Shown here: positions 1 to 12,506 of the stretch, piece by piece
Layout of the letters: the number at the start of each line of letters is the position of its first letter
How positions within the stretch are numbered: the first letter of the stretch is position 1
NCBI GenBank assembly: GCA_964019155.1
Contig: OZ025239.1
Span: 10,059,735 to 10,123,734 of the forward strand
DNA from: Osedax fenrisi
Taxonomy: Eukaryota; Annelida; Polychaeta; Sabellida; Siboglinidae
DNA: 64,000 bases
Reading direction: 5' to 3'
The notes under the pieces: generated by a model
Database searches by the model: none
What the model was told of the DNA's origin: nothing
Seen by the model: only the letters and a program-made list of their open reading frames with translations
Translations under genes and position numbers: made by a program

Positions 1-983
1 GTAAACGAAATGAAGTACAATATTTTATTAGTCAACATATTATAATAATTTAAAATTAATACGATGCAAAAACTAAATACATAAATACCTATATATATAT
101 ATATAATAAACTAAAATAAACCTAATTAAAATGTGTAGGCTCAATGAAATAAAAGTGCATTAAACTGGGTGTACAAAATATTACAATCCAACATGTATTT
201 ATGAAATGACAATCAGATTAACAAACACCTATTTTATAGAAGTTCCGCATTTTTATAAAATCAATAAATACTAATAATTATTAATTATTTATTGAAATAA
301 ATGTTAACTATTCTTAAAGATATTATGAATTACTATAAATTGTATATACAATTTTTTTTTGTACCATTAATAGTTTCTGAGATATTAGAGTCAGCCAAAT
401 TACCGGCATCGGCCAAATTACCCTTCATTCCCATACTAATTATCCTGAATAATGTATGTTTGTAATGCATTAGTATATTTAGATAAGGACTTTTAATAAA
501 AATGTATAAGTACATATATATATAAATTTACAATATTATTATAATTTCACGTGCTATTTTCTAATATAATCATCTAAATTAGTCATATAACTTCATTATA
601 CTAGACTCATTTTAAATATATCAATGATATATAACATAAATATCACATTTTTATAAAATTCAACAAATATAATCTACAAGTAACTCATGTACCTCAGTAT
701 ATATATATATAATATATACATATAGACTACCCAAATATACACATACACACACAATATTTATATATTCATAAATTTAAGTAGAAATACATTTTTATATAAT
801 TAAATTCAAATGATTGCATACATTTTACTAGCCACAGACTTATAATAAATTGTATACTATAATTATTATATAACATATTTTCCAGATGTCTCTTAGTTGA
901 ACTTATCTATTATCTATTGTAAGTTTGGCAACAACACTATACCCATTATTATCTATTATATATATATACTTGCATTGATTTCT
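1..983. other. A+T-rich non-coding stretch
   Basis: I see no gene here. The stretch is A+T-rich with short TA runs. The only open frame of note (333-515, minus) has low-complexity composition and no recognisable motif, so I do not call it. Confidence 0.6.
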
Positions 984-1240
<257 letters not shown>

Positions 1241-1363
1241 AACACATATAAAAATCTATGTATAGCTCTAATGATGTGCATATCCTAGGGCATATATTTG
1301 TTTGTGTATGTTATGTATACATGTATGTATGTATATGTATGGAGTTTATTTACATGTATAAAA

Positions 1364-4300
1364 TGTATAAGTATGAATTATTTTTCAATATTGTATATAT
1401 GTTTACAATATATTTTTAAGATATATAATAAGTAACATACATTAGATACATAAATATAAATTAAGTACTATAATGTAAAGTACTCTGTTACAGATGCACT
1501 CGAAACATGGGTATTTTTGAATAATTGAATTTTGTACATCTATTCATTTTGTACATATACATTTAGTATATATATATAGATATATCTATTTTAATTAAAT
1601 TTCTTTGATTCCATTAGTAAGGGGTTTTATAATAAAAATATTTGTAATACAAAATTGTATTTAATAAATATATTTGTACATGTATAATATATGTCAACAT
1701 ATTATATTAATTCTACTTCACTAGATTATTAAATAATAAAATTGGGAATTAAAATATAAGCATTACTTGATATGAACTGTAGTTAAAAAAATGAATAATT
1801 TAAACATAAATATTGCTTTTGAATATTATATTAAATGAAAGTTATCTGACATTAATTATTTGAATATTTCAATAATTACCTGTTTAGTAAAATCATATTT
1901 AAAAATAAATTTATTTATAATATTATGTATATGGTATGCAACTATAACAGTATACTGTTTAAACCAAAACAATATTCAAAAATAGTAATCATCAGATGAC
2001 ACTTTATATGGGAACAAAATAGTAAATAAACAATTTAAAAATAAATGTAATCAATATTTTGATTAATATTGTTGAGTACTGTTTTGATGTTGGTACTATA
2101 TTAATATTAATTTATGTAATCTAATAATTAATAACTAATATATTAAAATATATAGAATTTATTTGATTGCATTCAGAAATAGTTTTACTTAACAATTAAT
2201 AAAATTAATATAATATATATATTAAATTATTAAATAAATATTATTTATTTATTTCATTAACATAATTAATAGCACCAACTTGTATTCTATAATCAATATA
2301 CTGAACATCTGAAAGTCTTCTTATAGAGTTATAATTCATATCTATAGATAATTAAAAATTATTAATATATATTATTGAAAATAGATATTATAATTAAATG
2401 CAAAATCATATTTTAATAATCATAATTAGAATACAACTTAGATCTGGTATAACTTTGGTAGAGTTCTATTAGTACTAATATATACGTGTGATTGTATGTA
2501 AACATATTGGAAATTATAATAGTGTTAAAATTGTAGTCGAAATATCAACATAGAAGTTATATTATAACATTTTCTGGTACTTTTTTTCTCTAATATAAGC
2601 TAAAATTAGCGATTTTTCTATCAATCAATAATTTATATTATTATCTATCATTAATATTTAATGTTTTATCAAATTTATAAATATAAATAAGTTAACAATT
2701 GTGTATATATATTTCATCAATGTAATTTTTTTTATAACTATCACCATTGTCCGAATTTATCGCATTGACCAAACTCCCCACACTGACCAAAACAATCCGT
2801 CCCATAGAACCTTTTTAAATTAACAAAACCTATCAACGTCCAATCTATGTAGTTTTTAATTCTGAATTATAATATATTAAAATTCCATAATATAATATCA
2901 TAATAAATATTTAGGATCCATCTCCCACGAAGCTAAAATATAAAGTAATATTTTCATATTCTCCGATGTTAATTTAATTATATTTTCTATATTTTTAACT
3001 ATTTAATAAATAACTTTTTTATTATATCAGTATCAAATTTGAATACATCATGGATCATTCTATTTTACATAACTGTGATTAATAATAAATGACGTAAATA
3101 AATGTACAACTGTTATATTATTTTGTGAATTTATAAAGTTTCTTTTTCAAATAATCACACACAAAATTAAACAAGTTAACATCCTCTTGTGTAGTTACGT
3201 CCATTATCATTTAGTGATATCTATTTATTAACAGGCTAAAATAGTACTACATATGTTTTTGTGATGGTAATTACATAATAAACTTCTGGGATTTGAAAAT
3301 CTTAACATTAATAATAATATGTAAAATAAAGTAACACATTTATTAATAAAAATCGTACAATTTGACGAATTATGAGTATTCATATTTAAAAAGATATGAC
3401 TGAGTTTTCCATATACATAGAGTTTGTAATAATAAATTTTTTATCGGGGGAATCGGATGTAGAAAATAAACGATGATTTTCATATTCGTAATCATAATGT
3501 CAAATTATCTACAACCTTGATAACAATGACGTTACATTGTTAAGAGAGTCTATTATATTAATACAAAATTATATATTAAATATGTTATTTGATTTCATTC
3601 TCACTGGCACGGGAGGTAAACACTAAGGTAAATATTGTTGGTTATAAATTGTATAGTTTACGGTAAATTACTTTGTTATTTTAAAATTTAGAATGTCTGC
3701 CAATAGTACAATTAGTTATTATTGAATTTTGATTAGACTATATTAAAATAAAATCTGAGATATGTATTATTATTAGAATTCAAATCTCTATATAATTTAA
3801 CTGTTCCTATATTTTGTTGTGATCAACCTTAACGGGAGGGCGATAAGGGGATAAATCAACCGATCACATAATATACGTGTACTACGGCCCATATTACACC
3901 TGCAATCCTGTACCACAATAGTAATGGCACAATAGTAACCACATGGTGATAGTGAGCTAGCTACGACTACTAACATATATATGTTTATATAAAGGTATTA
4001 CTATGCAGTAGTAACTACAATATAGTATAAGCTATAACTAATACTACTACTAACATATGAAGGCGCTGCTAGAGTCGAGGATGTTGGTGGAGATAGCGCT
4101 CTATTCCAGGACGTACTTAGGATGTTGATCATTCCTGTCGACTGAACAAAATAACGGAGCGTTAGAGAGAGAGTTATTGGGTGTGTTAATAAGGCTACTG
4201 AGATTATTATAAATATATAGGTAGATAAATATGAAAAGAATGTATTACGAATATTCTACACAAAATATAAGTGAATTCTGAAAAAAACGAATACCAACAG

Positions 4301-4400
4301 TATATAATTACTATTTAAATAGTAGTATACTAATAATTATGGTTATATTAATATACATATTATTTAATAATTATATACTTGATAAATTATGAAAGAAATA
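1364..4400 (+). repeat. Segmental duplication, copy A (partner 47738-50266)
   Basis: From the motif tgtataagtatgaatt onward the sequence is a close match, in the same orientation, to 47738-50266. Copy B lacks two internal blocks present here, roughly 1905-2070 and 3320-3670, and has many small differences. No open frame is conserved between the copies. The block includes a less A+T-rich interval at about 3820-4200. It may be an old non-autonomous transposon or a plain segmental duplication; I cannot see terminal repeats that would decide. Confidence 0.85.
3820..4200. other. Unusually G+C-rich, conserved non-coding interval inside the duplication
   Basis: This interval (with tacggcccatattacacc, aggcgctgctagag and ggagcgttagagagagag) is much richer in G+C than its surroundings. 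It is nearly the same in copy B at about 49700-50080. A 23-codon frame starting at 4057 is broken in copy B by a stop after 13 codons, so protein coding is unlikely. It could be an old promoter, an RNA gene or a transposon core. Confidence 0.45.
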
Positions 4401-4639
4401 TTATAATTATGGTACAATATTTAAAGTATATTTATATATATACATGAATACATAGTCAGACAAGTTTAATAAATAACCTACTATATACGTATTATAAATA
4501 TAATTAATATTAATATATTGATTATTCAAGTGTAGTTGCGTATTGAATATTTATTTATTTATTCGAAGAATAATTCTTATACAATATTTCCGTATTTATT
4601 TTATTAAATGTGATTATTTAGACATTTTAAATAATATCT

Positions 4640-5850
4640 AGACGTATCACAATATGTATTAGTATATACTTGTATATATTCTATATATATTAATACTCAT
4701 TACATTCATGTTTTGATATTAGAATATTTGAATATTTACAGTAAATGTCATTTATATTTGAATATTTTAATTTTTGAATATTTAATTATATTTGAGAAGT
4801 TAGCCATGCCTTATAAAATATGAAAATTATATCGGTGGCCAGATTCAATATCCACCATATCATTTACCAAATTAAAATACTGTGCAAATAACTGTGAAAG
4901 TTTAGTGAAATATTTTTATTTTATTATAATTAGGTTATGTCTAATGTTTATTTTTAATCGAAGGTTTTATAAAATATCATTTATAATAATTAATATAAAA
5001 ATGTAGGTAATATTTATACATGAACTGGTAGATGAATGATTATGTAAATTATAGATACAAAAATATACATTTATTTATAAATAGAAATTAACAGGGAATC
5101 ATATTTCCTAGACTATAGTTTATTAGGATATCTTGAATATCGTTGAATCTTCCAGACATATTCAATATGATATTGATGGAATTGTCATAACTTTAAGCTC
5201 TATAATTTATTTATATTATTTAAAAAAAAATTCTAATAAATATTAACTAAATCGAAAACTGATCAAAATATTTACCTTTACAATATCATAAACCGCTATT
5301 GATATCTGGGTTTCATGATATTCCATTTCTAATATAGCAGTGTAACACTGAGTGTTCTTCGTTGTAATAGTTATATTATAATTAATAGATACACCTAATA
5401 ATATATTTAGTATACTTAGTATAATACTATAGTAAAAACGGGGAAGATATAAGTAGCATATGATCAATCTGCCTGTTTTAATGTATCCAACCTGACCCAT
5501 ACCACTATCAATATATAATCTTTATATACTATTTATCATAATTATTATGCTAATAATTTTTGAATTTTGAATTTTATAATTTATCGTACATTAAATATAC
5601 TTTATTTATATACCATTAATAATGCTATATTATTAAAAATATATATTAATAATGTCAAATTTAAACTTACCGTAACATCAATGAGATTTTCATAAAAGAT
5701 TAATAATTAAATAATATTTAAATATTTAAAATAAATAATATTTGAGTTGTTATAATAATGCTAAATATAGGTGGAGATACATGTATTATAAATACATTAA
5801 GATCTTAATAATAGCAGAAATAATTGAAATGATTTAAGCTGCCTAACTTT
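4640..5850. repeat. Dispersed repeat family, copy 1
   Basis: This block matches 6385-7515 in direct orientation about 1.74 kb downstream (for example gagaagttagccatgcc near 4794 against gagaagttagacatgccc near 6531). Its distal part matches the two palindrome arms near 55.0-55.8 kb and 57.6-58.3 kb. An extra short partial copy of its gattcaatatccaccatatc segment lies at about 6290-6375. The family carries a conserved minus-strand exon-like element, described separately. Confidence 0.8.
5276..5693 (-). pseudogene. Candidate three-exon gene fragment of unknown product, copy 1 (decayed)
   Basis: I do not recognise this product. Reading the minus strand: 5693-5671 starts with ATG (MKISLML or, in another frame, YENLIDVT) and ends at a consensus donor GTAAGT (5670-5665). 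A second block begins after a TATTGATAG acceptor near 5507 and reads MGQVGYIKTG. A third, 5356-5276, reads TQCYTAILEMEYHETQISIA and ends at GTAAAT. Compared with the copy near 7.2 kb, block two has lost one base, so the frame is broken. The first exon and donor recur in four places in the window, which suggests a transposon-borne or multicopy gene. Coding status is an inference from splice signals and codon use. Confidence 0.35.
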
Positions 5851-6289
5851 CCCCTACCGTAAAACAGTAAGGTGGAGGAATATCTATTGAATAGGGTCTA
5901 GTACAACTATAGCCGCCAGAACTAGTTTTTCCCAGGGGGGGTTTTAAGAAATAAGTATAATTTATCAACTAAATACTAGACTGTAATTATTTTAAAATAT
6001 ATCTTGTAACAAATAATAGAGTACAAATTATGATTTATTTTAAATGTTAAAACATATAATTATAATTATACTGGAAATGGAGTTAATTAACAAAATATGA
6101 ATCCTATAATGAACATATCTAGAATATTTTAAATAAATATGTATGTTATAATAATAATAATAAATCCCAAAATAGTTCATACATTTATTATGTTATACTT
6201 ATAACATTTTTTCTAAATAAATTTCTTTGGCAAAATACGTTTATCAATTTATTATCGTCAATAGAATCTAATATATCCTGATGTTCATT

Positions 6290-7515
6290 GTTCAGATTAA
6301 ATATCCACCATATCATTTACAAAATTAAAATACTGTGAAAATAACTGTGAAAGTCTAGTGAAATATTTTAATTTTACGATATACAATATATTAGTATATA
6401 CTTGTATATATTCTATATATATGAATACTCATTACATTCATTTACATGTTTTAATATTAGAATATTTGAATATTTACAGTAAATGTCATTTATATTTGAA
6501 TATTTGAATTTTTGAATATATAATTATCTTTGAGAAGTTAGACATGCCCTATAAAATATGAAAATTATCGCGGCGGCCAGATTCAATATCCACCATATCA
6601 TTTACCAAATTAAAATACTGTGAAAATAACTGTGAAATTTTAATGAAATATTTTAATTTTATTATAATTGATGTTTATTTTTAATCGAAGGTTTTATAAA
6701 ATATCATTTATAATAATTAATATAAAAATGTAGGTAAGATTTATACATGAACTGGTAGATGAATGATTATGTAAATTATTTGTTAGATACAAACATATAC
6801 ATTTATTTATAAATAGAAATTAAGGGAATCATATTTCCTAGACTATAGTTTATTATGATATCTTGAATATCGTTGAACATATTCAATATTATATTGGTGG
6901 AATTATCATATCTTTGAGCTCTATAATTTATTTATATTATTATTTAAAAAAATTCTAATAAATATGAAATAAATCGTAAACTGATCAAAACATGTGCCTT
7001 TATAATATCATAAACCGCTAGTTGTTATAGTTGTTATATATCATATAGCAGGTTCCTTCGTTGTAATGGTTATATTATAATTAATAGATCCACCTAATAC
7101 TATATTTAAATTATTTAATAAATTAGGTTATTATTATTAAAATAATTAATTAATTAAATTAATTATAAATACATTTTTGGCAGTAAAAACGGGGAAGTTT
7201 ATAAGAAGCATATGATCAATCTGCCCCGTTTTAATATGACCAACCTGACACATATCACTATCAATATATAATCTTTATATACTATTTATCATAATTATTA
7301 TGCTAATAATTTTTGAATTTTGAATTTTATAATTTATCGTACATTAAATATACTTTATTTATATACCATTAATTAATATACCATTATTAATAATGCTATA
7401 TTATTAAAAATATATATTAATGTCAAATTTAAACTTACCGTAACATCAACGAGCTTTTCATAACAGATTATTAACTAAATAATATTTAAATATTTAAAAT
7501 AATTAATATTTGAGT
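6290..7515. repeat. Dispersed repeat family, copy 2
   Basis: A direct duplicate of 4640-5850 with small insertions and deletions. The start at 6290-6375 is an additional partial copy of the segment found at 4840-4920. The two copies sit about 1.74 kb apart, consistent with a local tandem duplication. Confidence 0.8.
7190..7461 (-). pseudogene. Candidate two-exon gene fragment of unknown product, copy 2
   Basis: On the minus strand 7461-7439 reads MKSSLML and is followed by donor GTAAGT (7438-7433). After a short intron, the acceptor TATTGATAG leads into 7257-7190, reading DMCQVGHIKTGQIDHMLLIN and then FPVFT. Splicing CG|T keeps the frame open across the junction. The third block seen in copy 1 is rearranged here (about 7000-7065). 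The product is not recognised; the short exons could also be a relic of a transposon gene. Confidence 0.35.
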
Positions 7516-9861
7516 TGTGAAATTAAAAAATTTGAAATTAAATTATATATATTATTATAATAATTATATGTATTATAAAATTAAATATATTTATTTAAAA
7601 ATAAACTTATATTATAAACGTTTTTTTTCAAGCGAAATCAATAACATAGAAAGTTCCTATTGGAATTATGATTTGTAGGAAAATACAGCGCATATTATTC
7701 CGTGATAAGGCATTATTTAGTTATATAAAAGGTATAGAAAATATTAAATAACGGATAGGCCTACACATAATAATTATAACAATTAAAATATATTCAAAAC
7801 AACATTCCTAAATTGCGGTTGTTTACATTTGTAACCACATGATCGAGATTACACAAAATATCCCGTCAAGGACCGTGATATCGTGTTGCTGGGCTTGGAT
7901 ATAAATAATATTGTAATAAAATTAATATTAATTAATTACAATAAATTTGATTATTTAAAATTTAATTTGATTATTTTAAAATATTTAGTTAAATTTATTG
8001 TTATAATATTAATGTAGTTATGAATATATTTATTCGATTTAATTAAAATAACTGATGAACAATATAATATGTTTTGTTTTTAAAAATAACATTTATATAT
8101 AAATCTATAATGTAGCTTAATTTTATGAAGATTATCAGCTCCCTTAACAGGAGGCTATATTGGAGCAAGACCTCTTATAATCTCGAGGTTATAGGAGGTC
8201 TTAATAGGAGGCAATCCTTAGGGATTAGTTTTTGATATATTAAAAATGTTTTTTATCTTTATGATAATAGCAATTTCTTATATCAAAAACACTTGAACGT
8301 TTAAGTTACGACTTATACGTTCTGGGTTAATAATAATATTATTAACCCTACAATTATAAAATGATTATAACTATCTATTATCTTTACTAATCAAGTAACA
8401 TCGTATATTTTGTACATTGTGAATATGTAAAATTAAGTTAAGGTTATCAAATGCTGTCTATTCAAGTATGAATTTATCATAGATTTACAGTTATTAATAT
8501 AAACTACAAATCTCAAGGTTATCTATATGTTATCATAGATTAATGGTGATTTTATTAGGGAATGATATTACACCAACGCGAAATTATGTAATTCGATTGT
8601 GTTCACAAAACATGACAGCGCCACCTAAATATGGTCAATGTAAACATTTGGGCTATTACATATGCTGTTATCCTGATATTATGAGTCTATTTCTATTTGC
8701 TGGGTAGATACTAGAGCAGTTACTAGTTTAATTAGTTACTCGTCTGTCATAATCAAAGTATGTTTGAATCACAAAGATTAATATATGTTATAATTAATTG
8801 ATACAAGTTTACACTGGAATTTTTAAGATCAATGAATATTAATAATTAAGTATATTCAACTATTCATTTTCAAGGGTGGGTATCCAATAAGAATACATAT
8901 ATATATATATATATGAATAACCTGGACATGATTGATACCAAAGGAATGTTAACAGATACACTTGAAAGATAAGGGGATATGAAGAAATGAGAATAGTTAA
9001 TTATTTAAAAAAAATATTTTTTTTGGTACATATGTACCAAATTCTGTTGATATATATATAGAAATATATATATCCCAATATATTTAAAATTATAAATACA
9101 CTGTTTAATATTGTTATTTTCTTTTTATCTACATTTTCTATTGACAATTCAATAGGTATTTTACTCCTATGAATTATTTATGGTTATTATTACAAATAAA
9201 TTTGTTTAATATATCAAATATGTTTATATTATATATATTATATATGCTTTTGACTAATATTATTTCTATATGGGAAAACATGAATAATAATTTATTTATT
9301 TCCGATATTTTTCAAAATAAGAATACTTTGTATTATATTGAAATGTTATCAAGTTATGTATACATTACCAATTACTGTAACCTTTAATCACTAGATAAGT
9401 GAAATCTATTTCTATAATTTATGAATATTTACATTGAACAAATCTACGTAATACGTGAATCACGGATCACGAATGACGGACCCTGATATGACATATTATG
9501 TTTCAGAATTGTATTTATTGTATATATTCCCATTTTTACCATATAGTATACTGTATACACACTGTATATAGTCCTTATAATGTTTATAAGGCTTATATTG
9601 TATAATCTACACCTTATTATATAAATAGTATCATATTATTTTAGAATATTATTATTACAAAGTATAAAATTAACATAAACCTAATAAAATGTTAGAGATT
9701 ATACAAATAGTATATTTAAATATAAATCAAAATAATGAAGAGAAATCATACATATAGATAATCTAATTGTATTATAAATTATTAATAACATAACAATTGT
9801 AATATAGATGAGTATTGTAAGCCGCTAGATAATATATTATCTTGAAGATAATAATGTACAT
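7516..9861. other. Non-coding stretch with one G+C-richer island
   Basis: Mostly A+T-rich DNA without a gene I can support. Two parts stand out: a near-perfect palindrome at 8167-8202 and an island at about 8570-8760 with gacagcgccaccta, which could be a promoter or a non-coding RNA. The frame at 9169-9387 is low-complexity and unconvincing. Confidence 0.5.
8167..8202. repeat. 36-bp near-perfect palindrome
   Basis: AAGACCTC...GAGGTCTT is symmetrical around ctcgag, with only a few mismatches between the arms (ttataatctcg against cgaggttatagg). The half-site gaggttataggaggt recurs near 54800. It could form a hairpin or cruciform. Confidence 0.8.
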
Positions 9862-10630
9862 GAACCCTTCCAGAGTGCATACAGGAAGTCATATTCTACT
9901 GAAACTTCTCTCAACCATATTACTGATACGCTGTATAACTCGCTTGATTCTTCTGATTGCGCGCAATTACTGTTACTCGACCTCTCGAGTGCATTCGATA
10001 CATTGAATCACAATATTATTATTGAGCGAATTAAGGAACTTGGTATTGAAGGATCTCATCTCAGATGGTTTATTTCATTTTTCACCGATCGTACTTCATC
10101 TGTTAAAATAAATTATTTTATTTCTCCCCCTAATAATATATCAAGTTAGGTTCCTCAGTGTTCGGTTCTATGGCCTTTATTATTTCTATTTATCTGCATC
10201 CTTTATATAATATTATTAACAAGTTCTCTAACATTAGTTACCATATGTATGCTGATGATATTCAGCTGATGATCAAACTTCCCATTAATTCGCCTACTTA
10301 TAATTTGGAATTCGTAGAGTGTACTTCAGAAATCATGAATTGGCTACTTATGAATGATCTTCTAGTGAATACATTGAAAACCGAACCTATCTCGAATACC
10401 CATAATTTTCCTATCTGTGATTATTGATGGTAAATTGATACAACTTCTGATCTAGTTTGTAACCTCACCGTCATTATGGACAGTTTTTTATCTTTTGGTC
10501 ATCATATGAATGCTATATCAAAGTCTTCAAATTACCATTTACGTAGAATCACCTATATTTGAAAATATTGCTCTATGCGTATTACTAGAACACTTAATAA
10601 TGCTCTTGTATTATATAGAATAGATTACTA
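9862..10630 (+). pseudogene. Non-LTR retrotransposon (L2/CR1-like LINE) reverse transcriptase, broken fragment
   Basis: The reverse transcriptase of a LINE copies its RNA at a nicked target. The reading starts at EPFQSAYRKSYSTET and continues through LLLLDLSSAFDTLNHN and LRWFISFFTDR. A stop replaces the residue before VPQCSVLWP (normally a G-V-P-Q-G-S-V-L-G-P motif), then a frameshift leads to YHMYADDIQL, which keeps the catalytic Y-A-D-D. It ends with WLLMNDLLVNTLKTE, NLTVIMDS, HHMNAISKSSNYHLRRI and LVLYRIDYYQ, the last matching the S-R-L-D-Y-C-N tail typical of L2/CR1 elements. At least two stops and one frameshift make it dead. Clade assignment is from motif memory only. The fragments at 56340-56920 (endonuclease) and 63614-63785 may belong to related elements. 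Confidence 0.9.
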
Positions 10631-11505
10631 TCAAATGTTAATGTTAATTAAAGTAATTAATATAAATTATGTTAGGTATTGTTAAATAAATAATTTGTAG
10701 AATAATAACTTTATTATATTTTAAATTACCTAATATTTATTTATAAATATCATATTATAAATAAATAATCGAAGGATTATATAGTTTATTAAATATCTGA
10801 TACTTAATAAAATATTAATTAATATTATTATTAATTAATAAAATGTATATGATATATCAATAATAGTTGAATGAATATAACATCCTTTTACAGTAAACTT
10901 TCATTAATATACAGCATACTATGTAGATCGGAAACCTCCTGTAAATATATGTTTATATATTACATTAATAAGTTAATAATGTATTCATTAACAAATTATA
11001 TGAATTTTATTAAAACACAATACAAATAAATAATAATAATAAATATTAATAATGCAATAAGAAATTGGTAATATATCTAATTATAAATAAATATAGAAAT
11101 AAATTAAAACATTAATTGTAAGTCGGTTATTATAGACGAATAATCGATTACACTATCCAAAATAGAGTTTTTCATCTACATTTATACTGACAATTTTAAT
11201 AAAAGGCATATAGATTGAATAATAAAAATGTAATTTTAATCCTTGATAGCCATTATGTAGAACTACATATTATATTTATAAGGATTATGTAATCATATTC
11301 AATATTAAGATGTGATATTTAATTAATTGTAATGTAATATAAAAAAATGCAAAATAATCTTCCTACCCCATATCTAATACAATCATATATAAATATGTTA
11401 TTATTTATGTTTCAGAATTTTGGAACAGTAATATATTTAATAAATAAATTAAAATTATAAATAATATAAAGCGACAGGATAAATATTATCACTGCAATGA
11501 CTCAC
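10631..11505. other. A+T-rich stretch without a gene
   Basis: Nothing supportable. I looked on the minus strand for the dynein exon that should follow the one at 11506-11661 and did not find it. Confidence 0.5.
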
Positions 11506-11661
11506 CTGCTACATGATATCCATAGCGACAATGTCGGTGATCATAAAGTACTGGACACTCCCCCTGTTGGCGATCACACGATACTTATCACTAGAGGTCG
11601 TTATCTTCTTCTCTGGTTTTTCTGCTTCATGTAATCGATGTGTTAACATTCCGGAGGTCAC
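11506..11661 (-). pseudogene. Dynein heavy chain exon (AAA+ motor region), with an in-frame stop
   Basis: Dynein heavy chains are the microtubule motors of cilia and cytoplasm. This 156-nt minus-strand exon has an acceptor (ctatcgcag, just above 11661) and a donor GTGAGT (11505-11500), phase 0 at both ends. It reads VTSGMLTHRLHEAEKPEKK, then DKYRVIANRGSVQYFMITDI and MDIM. This matches the dynein segment with pattern A-E-K-T-E...YRPVA.RGS.LYF...DPMYQ. The Tyr codon of the M-Y-Q motif is replaced by TAG (11511-11509). With the frameshifted exon at 12327-12506 this indicates a decayed gene copy, or a pseudogenised dynein locus. An axonemal type is plausible but the subtype is not determined. Confidence 0.85.
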
Positions 11662-11940
11662 CTGCGATAGAGGTTAATACTAAGATCAATACTAGTAATC
11701 TGATCACTCACCTGTGTTATAATAATAAACACTATATTCAATAAATGAGATGACTAAATGTACCGAATTGAAATTGAAAATATAGAAATTTTCGGCATAA
11801 TAAATATGAGATCAAAAATTAAATATATAACCCATTATGTTATTATTAAAGTATAGAGTAGTTTATGGGAATTCAAATTTTAATTATAGACATTTCTTAA
11901 ATTCGAACAAGATTTAATAAAAAGAACTACATTTATGAGG

Positions 11941-12216
11941 TCTATGGCTCAGTGGGATAACCAAAAGCTAGTAAGCCAGAGATCCCGGATTCGACTCCAG
12001 GTAGTTCTTGTTTTCTCTTGTGTTTATCAAGAACTTAATAAACGATAAATCAAAACACAAGAAAAAAAAATGTTACTATTTGTATTGTATTGTCTTGGGC
12101 CCCTCACAGTTATTTATAACATGTATAAGTCTATAAATTGTTGAGGGGTCCATTTGTATTGTATTCAATATATATATTTGTGATTTCAATAAATAAATAT
12201 TATTATTATTATTATT
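11941..12216 (+). mobile_element. tRNA-derived SINE
   Basis: The head has an exact RNA polymerase III A box (TGGCTCAGTGG, about 11946) and a good B box (GATTCGACTCC, about 11989). The 5' flank does not pair as a normal acceptor stem, so this is tRNA-derived and not a working tRNA gene. The body carries a hairpin (ggcccctca near 12100 against tgaggggtcc near 12142). It ends in a LINE-like tail, caataaataaatattatt, with a (TTA)n run. It lies in an intron of the dead dynein gene. I could not find target-site duplications. Confidence 0.65.
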
Positions 12217-12326
12217 AAATATATATAAACAGTAGATAAATACATAATCGGATATCCTAATTACAAAGGTATAATATACTCTTATCACAATATAGTTATA
12301 TGTGCTCTACACTCTCTAGATATTAC

Positions 12327-12506
12327 CTTGAAATGGTTGAGAATTACAGATGAGTTGTTATATATCGAGGATTTTGCCTTCAGATTTGAAGAGCAACTTC
12401 AGAATACGATCCTCGATGATATTCATTATTCTTATCTGAGTTGATCTTGATGATCAGCTGGTAACGTTGATCATCTAAGTCTGGTCGATCCAAGGTCACC
12501 ACATCG
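12327..12506 (-). pseudogene. Dynein heavy chain exon upstream of 11506-11661, frameshifted
   Basis: Minus strand, acceptor ttgacag just above 12506 and donor GTAATA below 12327. One frame reads DVVTLDRPDLDDQRYQLI and then INSDKNNE, the dynein V-V..E-R-P-D-L-E..R..L-I segment. A frame shift is then needed to read IIEDRILKLLFKSEGKILDI, which matches I-E-D-K-I-L..L..S-E-G-N-I-L-D-D-E. A stop follows directly (TAA). The order and spacing with the exon at 11506 are exactly those of dynein, so the two belong to one gene, with the SINE at 11.9-12.2 kb sitting in the intron between them. Upstream exons were not recognised in the window. Confidence 0.85.

Noticed and set aside
333..515. 60-residue minus-strand frame
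   Set aside because: Low-complexity A+T-rich sequence, no motif, no splice or promoter context.
9169..9387. 72-residue plus-strand frame rich in Ile, Tyr, Leu and Asn
   Set aside because: Composition is that of random A+T-rich DNA; no recognisable domain.
10900..10950. Possible next dynein exon after 11506 (acceptor-like tttacag near 10940 on the minus strand)
   Set aside because: The following reading does not match the conserved dynein segment expected after M-Y-Q.
11941..12012. Functional tRNA gene
   Set aside because: A and B boxes are good, but the acceptor and T stems do not pair properly and a SINE body with LINE-like tail follows.
12076..12288. 70-residue minus-strand frame
   Set aside because: It overlaps the SINE body and its TTA tail.
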